From: Termitomyces sp. T153
Lineage: Eukaryota > Basidiomycota > Agaricomycetes > Agaricales > Lyophyllaceae
Reading direction: 5' to 3'
Assembly: GCA_018296165.2 (NCBI GenBank)
Contig: JACKQL020000002.1
Span: 2,294,001-2,358,000, forward strand
Length of the DNA stretch: 64,000 nt
In this document: piece by piece, positions 34,060-44,549 of the stretch
Numbering within the stretch: the first letter of the stretch is position 1
How the letters are laid out: each line of letters begins with the position of its first letter
Notes under the pieces: generated by a model
What the model was told of the DNA's origin: nothing
Databases searched by the model: none
The model's input: the letters and a program-made list of their open reading frames with translations, nothing else
Made by a program: the position numbers and the translations under genes

Positions 34060-35961
34060 CACACTAGATAGAAGAAGCCACAAATTGCCTGATCAGCTGT
34101 TGAGATAGGATAGATGCCCTGAATGGCTTTAGGGGCATTGGGATGCCTATAGTAGAAGTCCTGGACCAGGATTGGTGCATATACATTAGCCTATGGTTCC
34201 CAAGAGATGTCCTCAATACTATATATCCCTTCCATTTCACCTTGAACTGCAACTTCCCTCAGAACATTCTGCTATCCAAAATTTCCTCCATTTCATACTC
34301 CTCCTTATTGTCAACCAGAACTGGTGGGGGGGGTTGCTTAGGGCAGCAGCCAGGGATTGGATCTTCTAGAGCTGGAAATAGTTTGACAACATTGAAGACT
34401 AGGTGCAATTAGCATAGGCCTGCTGGGAGTTTAAGTCAGTATGCTAAAGGCCCCACCTTCTTCTCCACCATGAAGGGGCCAAGATGACAATGTGACAATT
34501 TTTGAGATGGCCTTGTTGTTTTAATATTCAGGCTATCCAGCTACACATGGTCTCCTGGCTTGTAAACTGGGGCTGGTGTCTGGTGACAGTCATAGTAGCA
34601 TGCCATGTCATCCTTGGCCTTCACTAATGCAGCCTTTGCCTCCTCCTGTGCCCTCTTCATCCTGTCCACAAACTCATTTATGGGGTCATTCTCAGAGGAG
34701 TGTGCCCAAGGTTCAAATCCCATGTGAGGGTACCTGCCAGTGTCCAGAAAGAATGGAGTCATCTGCATGAAAGAGTGAACATGGTTGTTGTACTGGAACT
34801 TAGCATCTGGCTGGAGCTCATCCCAATCATTCTGCCTCTCATTACAGAAAAGGTGGAGATACTGTTCCAGTTCCTGATTAACATGTTCTGTCTGCCCATC
34901 TGACTGAAGGTGATAGGCTGTGATGGTATGGAGCTTCACTCCAAGCAGGTGGTACAGTTTTCAAGTAAACTCTGCCACAAACTGGGGGCCTCAGTCAGAG
35001 ACATACCCATCTGACAGACCATAGAGCTTCCAGACATTCTTCTGATACAGACTAGCTGCTCCCAAGGCAGAGCACATTGTGTGGGTAGGATGAAATGAGC
35101 TCATTTACTATAGAGATCCACAACTACCATCACTGCATCTGAATCAGCAGCATCTGGGAGTTCCACAATGAAATCCACCAACGTGATACTCCAGCAAGCA
35201 GCCAGAATAGGGAGTGGGTGGAGCTGGTCCATGGGTGCTTGATGACAAGGCTTGGTGCAGAAACAAAGATCACATATGCTAGTGTAGGTGCCTACATATT
35301 GGGAAATCTGTGGCCACCAATAGTTCTGAGATATCAGCTCTAGTGTCTTCCACCTTCCAGGATATCTGGCTACCTGAGAGTTGTGATGTTGTTCTACAAT
35401 GCACTAGCAAAGTTCTGGAATGTTAGGCACATAAATGCATCCTCTGAAGGTTAGAAGCCCATCCTGAAGACCTCACTCATCTGCATGCACTGACTTAACT
35501 CCACTTGCCTGTCGAGCTTGTAGGGCCTGTGCTGCCTGGGCAACTGCATCCTCCTATGCACCCTCTTGGTTCCCTCTTCAGATGTCTCTAAGGATGTTGC
35601 CTCATCCCCTTGAACCACAATTCCTTCTAGTGTGCAGATGGCAAAGAGCTCAGGCTTGAGGAGGACAATGTTGTCATTATCTCCTTCTCTAATGCCATAG
35701 TCAGCCTGCCTAAACAACACATCCAGCTTGCCCATACTCCATCCAGGTTTGTAATGCAGTGAGAAGTCAAAGTTGGCCAGATACAGGGACCACTGAGCTT
35801 AGCATTGATTGAATTTCTTAGCAGAATGGAAGTACTTGAGGTTCTTGTAGTCTGTTCAGACTTCAAACTTATGCCAGGCACCTTCAAGGAAATGCCACCA
35901 TTCTTCAAAGGAGCAAATAATTGCCAGCATCTCCTTGTCATGGATCTCATAGTTCCATTTC
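34060..35961 (-). pseudogene. pol: Chromovirus E5 pol fragment: RNase H, integrase, chromodomain
   Basis: A different chromovirus family from E1-E4. RNase H near 35950-35750 (NYEIHDKEMLAIICSFEEWW). Integrase C-terminal half 34939-34541 (YHLQSDGQTEHVNQELEQYL, FVDRMKRAQEEAKAALVKAK, PAPVYKPGDHV). Chromodomain near 34260-34130 (LQFKVKWKGY). Many stops and nearly no CpG. Its upstream part (RT, gag) would lie to the right but the frame is cut at 35962 by the E4 LTR. Confidence 0.8.
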
Positions 35962-37002
35962 TGTCAGGTTCTACTGATGACAGGGGCTCAGCTACACTGG
36001 CAAATCCTTGCTAAGTGGACATGATGTCCTGCACTTATAACCTAGCATTCTGGAGTTGGTGCAGAGAGGAGAAACTTGTGAGGAGAAGCTAGGAGGAGCA
36101 GTCCAAGCAAGTCTGGAGTGATCCAGGGAAGTCTAAGACTAAGTATATTAACATTGGGCTGGGGCGGGCATCAGGGACAAGTTCATGGGCATGTAAATAG
36201 ACTGTGGGGTAAACAGAGGCTTTGCAAGTGATGGGGGCAGAGTCAGAGTTTTATGGGGGATCAATTAAGACTTGATGGGCTCTGGAGCCAAGTGAAGGGC
36301 AAGGTCTGAAGTTGTCATAAAATGTTCAGAGTTTGTAGTGCATGCATGGAGTTCATACTGACATCAGAGATAGAAAGAACTTAGAGAAACAAAGGAAATA
36401 TAGACAGTCAAGATGAGATGGAGATGAGGCAAGACAAGACAGAGAAAGGAGATAGATTCAAGACTAAAAATAGAAACAGAGATAGAACAAAACATGAGAC
36501 ACAAGTAACTAGTTAATGCAAGTAATATCAAGACTGGAGTATGAGGAGTTACTTTATGACTTATATACTGACTACTGGATAGCTCCAGAGGACAGCAGGC
36601 ATAGCAGCAGGACTTGACAGGGCTGTGCAGGGTCAACGAGTGTTGGGTATGATCAAGGGGTGGGCCGCAGTGATATTCTGATGGGATCAGCTGGGGATGC
36701 AGGCTGCTCCAGAGTCATTGTAATGCTCCAGAGCAGGTCAGGTAAACTAGGATAGGGGATCAGAGGCATATGGTGGGGTCAGGAGTAGCAGGGGAAGGTT
36801 CTAGGGGCTCAGGAGAAGTGTCAAGGACTGCAGAGAAGGTGTTAGAGTTGGCCAAGGGATCATTGGAGTTTGCTAGAGAAGCGTCAGAGTTACCCAGAAT
36901 GGGCATGGAGGGTGGTCAAGGGTTGGGGGGTTTGGCAGGGTGTTGGAAAGAGCTCAAGCAGGTTGAGGATGAGGTTGGAGGTCTGGGGAGCAGGTTGTGA
37001 CA
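35962..37002 (-). repeat. E4 3' LTR
   Basis: 1041 bp, TGTCAGGTTCTACTGATG to GGTTGTGACA, followed by the polypurine tract complement TCACTCCCCCTT. Inserted into E5 pol. The matching right LTR of E4 is not found in the window. Confidence 0.85.
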
Positions 37003-37216
37003 TCACTCCCCCTTCAGCATCGAAACCCTTGAGATGCAGGGCACAGTTCAGGAATCAGCGGAGTGTGGGAATTAGAGTTGAGTAATATTGATCAGACCAC
37101 AATAAGCAGCAGCAGCATGGGGAACAAAGTCAAAGCATGGCTGCCATTCATCAGGGAGTTCTTTTCAAGCCATTAAAAAGGGTAAGATGTACCCCAGGCT
37201 TCCCAAACTTTTTGCA

Positions 37217-38886
37217 ATGTTGTCTTTTGCTTATTCTCCAGCAACATCCAGGTCTTCATCTGTATTGTCCCAGTCATCCTCCTCCAGGGACTCTGAGGGG
37301 TGTCAGGATCATTGCTGGGTCAAGGTGATGTATTGTAATTGTGAGTGTGATTCCATCTCACACATTCTGGAATATTGACTGGATCTTGACAGAGCTATCC
37401 ACAGCCATGGTGGGCCCCTTGGGGCTTTTGTCAGGCAGGGATGTAGCGCAGTTGGCAGGGGCAGTCCCCTCCTCACATTTCAGGCCTGAGCTTGGTCCAG
37501 GGGTGGTCTGACCCATTCCCATGAGTTTCAGAGTGGCTCAGGCAGAGGTGACACTAGAGCAGTTTGCAGAGGCTGTGGGGCAGGCAAGGGGTCCTCCAAC
37601 CCTCAAGTGGTGCCAGGTGGTGGCTCCAGTGAGTAACTATGTGATTTTACCTTTTCTCCAGCTAACTTATTTCTATAGTGTTTGTCTTGTGTTTGACGTG
37701 GGGAGCAGTGCGACTTCAAGGAGCCCATGCCAGGGCTATGGCAGAATACATTGGTGTGTCTCCCATGTCGCTCATGGCATAAGAGGTGCTCCATTATGTC
37801 AAGTTGGTGCACTGCCTGCATTGCTGCAGAGCAAGGTTGGGACTGGGTGTGGGTCGTGGCACAGTTGGAGGAGGGGCAGTAGGGCAAGGTGTTGGAAAGA
37901 GTTGAGGGGGCCAAGGGTGGGGGTAGTGCAAGGTGCCCACCGATGAAGGTTGGGCCCCACAGGGTGGATGGAGAAAAAGAGCCCCCGTAGTGCACAACAA
38001 GGATAAGCAGAAGGCATCCCCTCCACTGGAGGCAGGACTGAGCAAGTGGGCATGTGAGGATGTGGGGAGCAGGCAATGGCGGGCCTCACAGTATATTTTC
38101 TGACTTCCAGGGCTTTAGTGGGGCTGTCTGTGAGAGAGTTATAGTTAGTTGTGGAGGCTTTTCTGTAGCATTGGGTGGAGGGCCTGGAATGGTTGCTAGC
38201 CACCCACAAGGAAGAGGTCCAGAGAATTGGGGAGGACTAAGACACAATGCAAAGAGAGCAGGATGAGGCATAGAGGAACAGAGACACAGCATAGAGGGAC
38301 CAGGACATGGCCATGGGGACAGCCACAGAGCGGCTGGTCCAACTCCAGGAGGTGCAGGCTCATTTGAAGCAGTTGGAGGCACAGGTGGGGGCAGAGGTGT
38401 GGGGGGCTCTGGGAGGGACAAGCATAGGAGTGCCCAGAGCAATGGCAGAGAGGGCACGGAGGCAGGAGGAGTGGCACACTAATGAGGCAGCTTTGGAGCA
38501 GCAGGGGGTGCTTTGTGAGTCCTTTCCTTTTCATCCTCTGTTCTCCTCTCCACTAGGCTGACTCTGCTTTGGCAAACTGGACCAGAAAGCACCACATCCT
38601 CCTTGATGGAGCATTGGCAGTGCTGGGATCCATTCATGATGGGTTGGTGAGGATGCCTAGGGACCTCTTCCCAGAGCTAGGGCAGGAGGTTATGCAGATG
38701 GGGCATCTGCTAGCAAGGCATTGGCAGAGGGTGATGGCAGACCCTGGAGCATGGTGGAAGGTGGCGACAGACATGGGAGAATCCCTCCTAGAGCATTCAG
38801 ACATTCTGGTGATGGTGGTGGCACAGCTGGAGGTGGACATGGTGGGGAGGATTGCAGAGGTAGAGTCAGAGGAGGAGGGGGAGTAG
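37217..38886 (+). pseudogene. E4 antisense gene (decayed)
   Basis: Same gene as in E1 and E2. Starts at ATG 37217 (MLSFAYSPATSRSSS). Carries CLSCV-x-RGEQC and CLPCRSWHKRC with the six cysteines and their spacing kept, although a TGA lies between cysteines two and three. The last exon, KHHILLDGALAVLGSIHDGL with MQMGHLLARHWQRVMADPGA, ends with an acidic tail at 38886. Numerous C-to-T changes. Confidence 0.7.
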
Positions 38887-38899
38887 GGGATTTTCTTGG

Positions 38900-39431
38900 A
38901 CTCATCTTCTTGTTTTTCAGGCCCACTTATACCTCTGTAATATTATGTATTTTTGTATATACAGCTTTTTTTGGACCTTCAGCCTGGATGAGTGACTCTT
39001 TTTAGTGTCAAGTGAGGAGGAGTGAATAAAACATGTAGGAGTTACTCATGGGAATTGAATCCCTGATGAGTCTAGAGGCAGAGGTTACACCTACTAATGC
39101 TGTTTGTGTTTGCTAGTCCCAGGGGTCCTGAGGCTTGGTGGGGTGTCACCAATGGAAGTCCTGGAGTTTATCAGGGGCTCTGTCAAGGTTTTTTTGGGGT
39201 TTCCAAGTGTTGTCCTCAGGTTTGTAGCCCTTCCAGCAGACCAAGTATTAGAGTTGGCCATGGACCATGTGGGAGTTGAGGATTTGGTTGACCTCATAGT
39301 GACATGTGTCCTCAACTTTGACAGGGGGCAGTTGGCTGGGGCATTGGCCAGAGAATGGGTCTGGAGCATGTCTTTTGAGGAGTTGGATATGGAACACAGG
39401 GTGGAGGCCCTTCAAGCCTGGAAGTAGGTTG
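38900..39431 (-). pseudogene. pol: E4 pol 3' fragment with chromodomain
   Basis: Minus strand. The chromodomain near 39300-39190 reads [17 protein letters not shown] after a stop. Cut at 39432 by E3. The rest of E4 is not present to the right of E3. Confidence 0.7.
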
Positions 39432-40621
39432 TGTCAGGTTCTGCTGACCATAGGGGCTCAACTACACTGAGCAAGTCCTTACTAGGCAGATGTGATTCCC
39501 TACACTGACAACTGGGCATTCAGAGGTGTCCCAAACACTAGGGACTTGTGAGGATAGTTGGTGGAGATTGATCCAAGCAAGTCCAGGGAGGTGCAGAGGA
39601 GTAGGGGACAGGCTGCGGGGAAGGGGGACAGGCTTGGCAGGGTTTAGGCACAAGTCTGTATGCGAGTATTGCAGGTGCAGAGGAGGCAGAGGCTACACAA
39701 GTGATGGAAGCGGAGCTGGAGTTTGATGGGGGATCAACAGAGGTTGATAGAGTTCAGAGCCAAGCATGTAGCAAGGTCTGGAGTTGGTTAAAGAGTGTCT
39801 GGGATTTGTAATTGTAATTGCAGGGTTTACAAAGGCATTAAGGTTGGGAAAGATAGGAACATGATGGATGGGACAGATCAAACAAGATAAGACAGAGTTG
39901 AACAAAATGAGACAGAGTCGAGATGAGATGGAGACAAGAATGAGAATAGATTCAGGTGGAGATATGAAACGATAACAAAAACAATAATGGAATAGAGATG
40001 AGACAAGACCGGGAGACTGAGAGTAAGAAAACAAGACATGGAACACAAAACACAAAAGAGAAACAATCAGACTATAGGTAATGTTAAGCAATATCAAGAC
40101 TAGAGTACGAAGAGCTACTCTACATCTTATATACTGACTACTGAAGAGCTCCAGGGAACGTCAGCTGTGGTGGCAGGGCTTGGTGGAGCTTGACAGAGTC
40201 AACAGGTGTCAGTTATGATCAGAGGGCGGGCCACGTTGATATGTTGATGGGATCAATTGGTGACACGGGCCATTCTGAGGTCATTGTGATACTCCAAAGT
40301 AAGTCAGAGGAACTAGGGTGTCGAGTTGATGATGTGTAACGGGGTCAGGCATGGCAGGGGAATGGTCCCAGGGGCTCAGGAGATCCAGGAGAAGTGTTGC
40401 CGACTGCAGGGAAGATGTTGGAGTTGGCCAGGGGGCTGTCAGAGTTGGCCAGAGGGCTGTTGGAGTTGGCCAGGGGGCCATTGGAGTTAGCCAAGGATGC
40501 ATCAGAGTTAGCCGGAGTAGGTGCAGAGCACTGTGGAAGTTTTGCAAGGCATCAGGGGAGGTTCTGGGGGGGCAGGAGGTCATTGGGCGATGTGTGGGGG
40601 TCCAGGGAACGGGTCGTGACA
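39432..40621 (-). repeat. E3 3' LTR
   Basis: 1190 bp, TGTCAGGTTCTGCTGACC to GGGTCGTGACA, followed by TCACCCCCCTTT (polypurine tract complement). The extra length against E1/E2 LTRs includes a tandem GTTGGCCAGRGGGC-type segment near 40425-40500. Confidence 0.85.
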
Positions 40622-40838
40622 TCACCCCCCTTTCAATGTCGAGACCCTCGAGATGTGGGGCACAGGTCGGGGATCAGCAGGGGCATGGGAGTTGAGCCAA
40701 GTGATATTGATCAATCCACAATGAATGATGGTGGTGTGGGAGGTGAAGTCAAAGCATGGTTGCTGCTTTGTCAGGGGGTTCTTCCCAATCAATTAAAAGA
40801 CTTGGACATACCCCAGGGTTCCCCCAAAAATTTCTTCC

Positions 40839-41533
40839 ATGTCCTTCTCTGATCACTCAGCTCCATGGTTTTCCGATGCAGATGAGGTGGTGGTGTATAA
40901 CAGCAAGAGGGAGGAGTTTGAGCGCCGGTGTCAGGTCAGTGCCATGTACCAGGGTCATAAGTAGTATCTACTTGTTTTTTTGGGGTAATTGATGGAGCTT
41001 TGCAGGGTGGATCATGATGGTGTTGGGCTCTTCTGGGGGCTCTACTCAAGAGAGGGGCTCGGGACAGACTAGAGTTCATCCTGCAGAGTTGAGTTTGGCG
41101 GCGGGGGGTGGGGAGGGAGTTCTGCAGGTGCAGCAAGTTCCGCAGGTGAAGGTGATGGCAGAGGAGTTTGCAAGGGCATTGGTGCGGGCTTGGGGCCCCC
41201 CAACACTGGAGTGGTGTTTGAATCAAGCCCTGGTAGTTTTCAAGCCCTTTTGGTCGCATTTACCAACTGTTTGGTTATAGTGTACCCTTTGTGCTTGGTG
41301 GGGTGAGCTGTGCAAATTTGATGGGCCCTCCGCAGGCTTGCAACATGACACCTCTGTGTGCCTTCCATGCCACATGAGGCACAAAAAGTGCTCAATTTTG
41401 TTGGAGTGGCGGATAGCATGTGTTGCCGCAGAGCAGGGGTGGGACAAGGGTTGGGTGTGGGGGCAACTGGGCAAGGTGCGGAAGGCCAGGGTGTCAGGGG
41501 AGGGGGGTGTGGGGCGACCTGCAGGGAAGGTGG
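40839..41533 (+). pseudogene. E3 antisense gene, 5' part
   Basis: ATG 40839 (MSFSDHSAPWFSDADEVVVY). Exon with EEFARALVRAWGPPTLEWC, intron about 41234-41279 (GTAGTT..TATAG), then CTLCAWWGELC and CLPCHMRHKKC with the same six-cysteine spacing as E1, E2 and E4. E2 inserted after the codons for Lys-Val-Gly (duplication GGTGG); the gene continues at 52555. A diverged subfamily: the N-terminus differs from E1/E2. Confidence 0.7.
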
Positions 41534-42529
41534 TGTCAGGTTCCGCTGATGATGGGGGCTCAGTACACTGGCAAGTCCTTACTAGGCAGACGCGATGTCC
41601 TGCACTTATAACCAGGCGTCTGGAGTTGGAGTGGAGGTGGGAAGTCTTGCGAGGGGGTTCTAGGGAAAGCGGCCCGAGCAAGTCCTGAATGGTCCGGAGA
41701 AGTCTAAGACCAAAGGTATTGGTCGTTGACCCAGGGCAGGTGTCAGGGCTAGTTTGTGGGCGTGCAAATAGACTGTGGGGTGAGCAGAGGCTTCTCAAGT
41801 GATGGGGGCAGGGCCAGAGTGGGGTAGGGGATTACCAGGGTTTGATGGGTCCCAGAGCTGAGCGGGGAACAAGGGTTGGAGCTGTCATAAGAATGTTTGG
41901 GTCATGGCATGTGCGCGGAGTTTGTACGGATGTAGGGAGCAAGAGGAACTTAGAAGAACAAAGGAAATATGTACAGTCGAGACGAGACGGAGACAAGACA
42001 AGACTGAGGAGAAAAATAGATTTGAAACTTAAAAATAGAAACAGAGATGAGATGAGAGACAAAACATATGAAACTGGTAAATGTAATATCAAGACTAAAG
42101 TTCGAGGAGTTATTCTATGACTTATATACCGACTACTGGGTACCCCGGAGGGCAGTGGATATGGTGGTGGGAGTCAACGGAGCTGTGTGGAGTTGACGGG
42201 TGTTGGGTACGATCCAAGGGCGGGCCACAGCGGTATTCTGATGGGATCAGTTGAGGGCGCGGGCCACTCCGAGGACATCATAATACTCCGGGACGGGTCG
42301 GGTAAACTAGGGTAGAGGGTCAGGAATGTATGATGTGGCCAGGAATGGTGGGGGAAGGTTTCAGGGGGAGTGTTGATGGCTATGGAGAGGGTGTTGGAGT
42401 TGCCGTCAGAGTTTGCTGGAGAAGCGTCAGAGTTATCCAGTGTGGGTGCAAAAGTGTGGGCGGGTTCAGGGGAGTTAGACGGGAACTCGGGAGGGGTTGG
42501 GAGCAGTGTCTAGGGAGCGGGTTGTGACA
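41534..42529 (-). repeat. E2 3' LTR (left)
   Basis: 996 bp. Compared with 51559-52554 the first 145 bases show about nine differences, all transitions; later parts are closer. Confidence 0.95.
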
Positions 42530-42540
42530 TTACCCCCCCT
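42530..42540 (-). promoter_or_regulatory. E2 polypurine tract
   Basis: Sense strand AGGGGGGGTAA directly before the 3' LTR (TGTCACAACCC). Confidence 0.8.
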
Positions 42541-42742
42541 TCAGCGTCGAGACCCTTGAGACGTGGGGAGTGAGTCGGGGATCGGTAGGGCATGGGAATT
42601 GAAGTTAATCAATATTGATCAAACTGCAGCAAGCGGCGGCGGCATGGGGAAGGAAGTTGAGGTGTGGCCGCCATTTGCCAGGAGCTCCTTCCTAAGTTAT
42701 TAAAAGGGGTGGATGCACTCGGGAGTCCCCCAGCTTGTTGTA

Positions 42743-44439
42743 ATGTCTTCTTCAGCTTATTCTCCCACAGCATCTAGGTCGCCGTCCCCGCCATCCCAGC
42801 CGTTGTCTTCCAAGGATTCAGAGGGTCGCTGAGATTGCTGTTGGATCGAGGCAATGTACCGTAGCCATGAGTGCGGTCTGTCTCATATACCCTAGAATAC
42901 TGATTGGTCCTTTGCAGAGTTGTCTGCAGCCATGGCAGGTCCCTCAGGGCCATCGTCTGGTGCAGACGTGATGCAGCCACTGGTGGGCATGGCCCCTTCT
43001 ATGCGCTCCAAGTCTGGCATTTGTCCAGGGGTGGTCCGGCTTGTCCCAGAGGGTTCGAGGGTGGTACAGGCAGAGGTGACGCCGGAGCAGTTTGCTGAGG
43101 CGGTGGGTCGGGCGAGGGGTCCCCCCACCTTCAAGTGGTGTCAGGCGGCAGCCCCAGTGAGTGGCTACTTAGCTTTATGTTTCCTGGACTAACATGCCCC
43201 TGCAGTGTGCATCTTGCACCCGACAAGGGGAGCAGTGTGAATTTGAGGTGCCTGCATCGGGGGTACAGCAGGACACGTCGGTGTGCCTTCCATGCTGTTC
43301 GTGGCATGAGAAGTGCTCCATCACCCTGAGTTGGCGTGCTGCCTGCATCACGGCGGAGCAAGGGTGGCATTGAGATTGGGTCGCAGCGCAACTGGAGGAA
43401 GGGCAGAAGGGCAGGGTGTCGGGGAGGGGCTCCAGGGCTGGGGAAGGGGAACGGGTTAGCGCACCTGCCATGAAGGTGGGGCCCCCGTGGGGTGGACGGA
43501 GGGAGGGGGCCCCTTCCACGCAGGAGAAAGGGAAACGGAAAGCATCCCCTTCACCCGAGGCGGGTCCCAGTAAGCGGGCGTGGGGCGAGCAGGTAATGGG
43601 GGGCCCCCCTGGTTCCGCGGTATACTCCCCTACATCCAGAGCCCCCGTTGAGCAGTCTGCAGATAGGTCGTGGTTGGTTGCGGAGGCCTTTCTGCAGCAT
43701 TGGGTAGAGAGCTTGGAATGGTTGTTGGTCGCATGCAAGGAGGAGGTTCAGGGGGTACAGGAGGAGAGGGACAGGGCTCGACAGGAGCTGGACAGGGTTT
43801 AGAGGGAACGGGACTTGGCGTGGAAGGACAAGGACATTGCCGTGGGGACTGCCGTGGAGTGATTGTCTTGTCTGCAGGAGTTGGAGGTGTGGACGGTGCA
43901 TTTACAGGTGCGGGCGGAGGCGGCGGAGGTGGCAATGCAGCAGGCAGGAGGCTCAGGGGCGCAGGAGACTCAGCAGGGTTCCAGCGCTGGGGAAGTCCGG
44001 GCAGTGGCGGAGAGGGCGCGGCAGTGGGAGGAATGGCTTGCCAACGAGGCAGCCTCAGGCCGGCAAGGAGTGCTTCGTGAGTGGTTTCCTCGCTTCCTGT
44101 CTCCTAAGCACTGATTCCGTTTCCATAGACTGGGCCAGGGAGCATCGCATCCTTCTTGACAGAGCATCGGCAGCGCTGGAGTCCATCCATGATGGGTTGG
44201 CAAGGATGCCCGGGGACCTTCCGCCGGAGTTGGGTCAAGGGGTTATGCAGATGGGGCGTCTGTTGGCAGGGCATCGGCGGAGGGCAACGGCAGACCCCGG
44301 AGCATGGTGGGAGATGGCGACAGACATGGGGGAACCGCTTCCCAGGCAACCTGAGATTCTGGCAACGGTAGTGGCACAGTTGGAAGTGTTCATGGTGGGA
44401 AGGGTAGCGGGGTTAGGGTTGGAGGAGGAGGAGGAGTGA
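42743..44439 (+). pseudogene. E2 antisense gene: six-cysteine, coiled-coil protein
   Basis: Best preserved copy. ATG 42743 (MSSSAYSPTASRSPSP). A first intron ends at CAG near 42914. Exon 2 to 43156 (AEVTPEQFAEAVGRARGPPT, FKWCQAAAP). Intron 43157-43205 (49 nt, GTGAGT..CTAAC..CAG). Exon 3 43206-44076 starts CASCTRQGEQC, then CLPCCSWHEKC. It then has KGKRKASPSPEAGPSKRAWG and a heptad-like coiled coil (EEVQGVQEERDRARQELDRV). Intron 44077-44128. Exon 4 gives WAREHRILLDRASAALESIH, MPGDLPPELGQGVMQMGRLL, and ends in EEEEE. In exon 3 three in-frame stops (near 43371, 43800 and 43860) are all explained by single transitions. Its end and the end of pol face each other. Product and role unknown. Confidence 0.8.
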
Positions 44440-44549
44440 GGGGAATTCGGACCCCATTGTTGAATTGTTCTCTGTCCATTCTTGTTCAATATGTATATTC
44501 ACCGCTTGTCGCTATACATTCTCTAGTTCTTCTGCTGAGTGTGGGAAGT

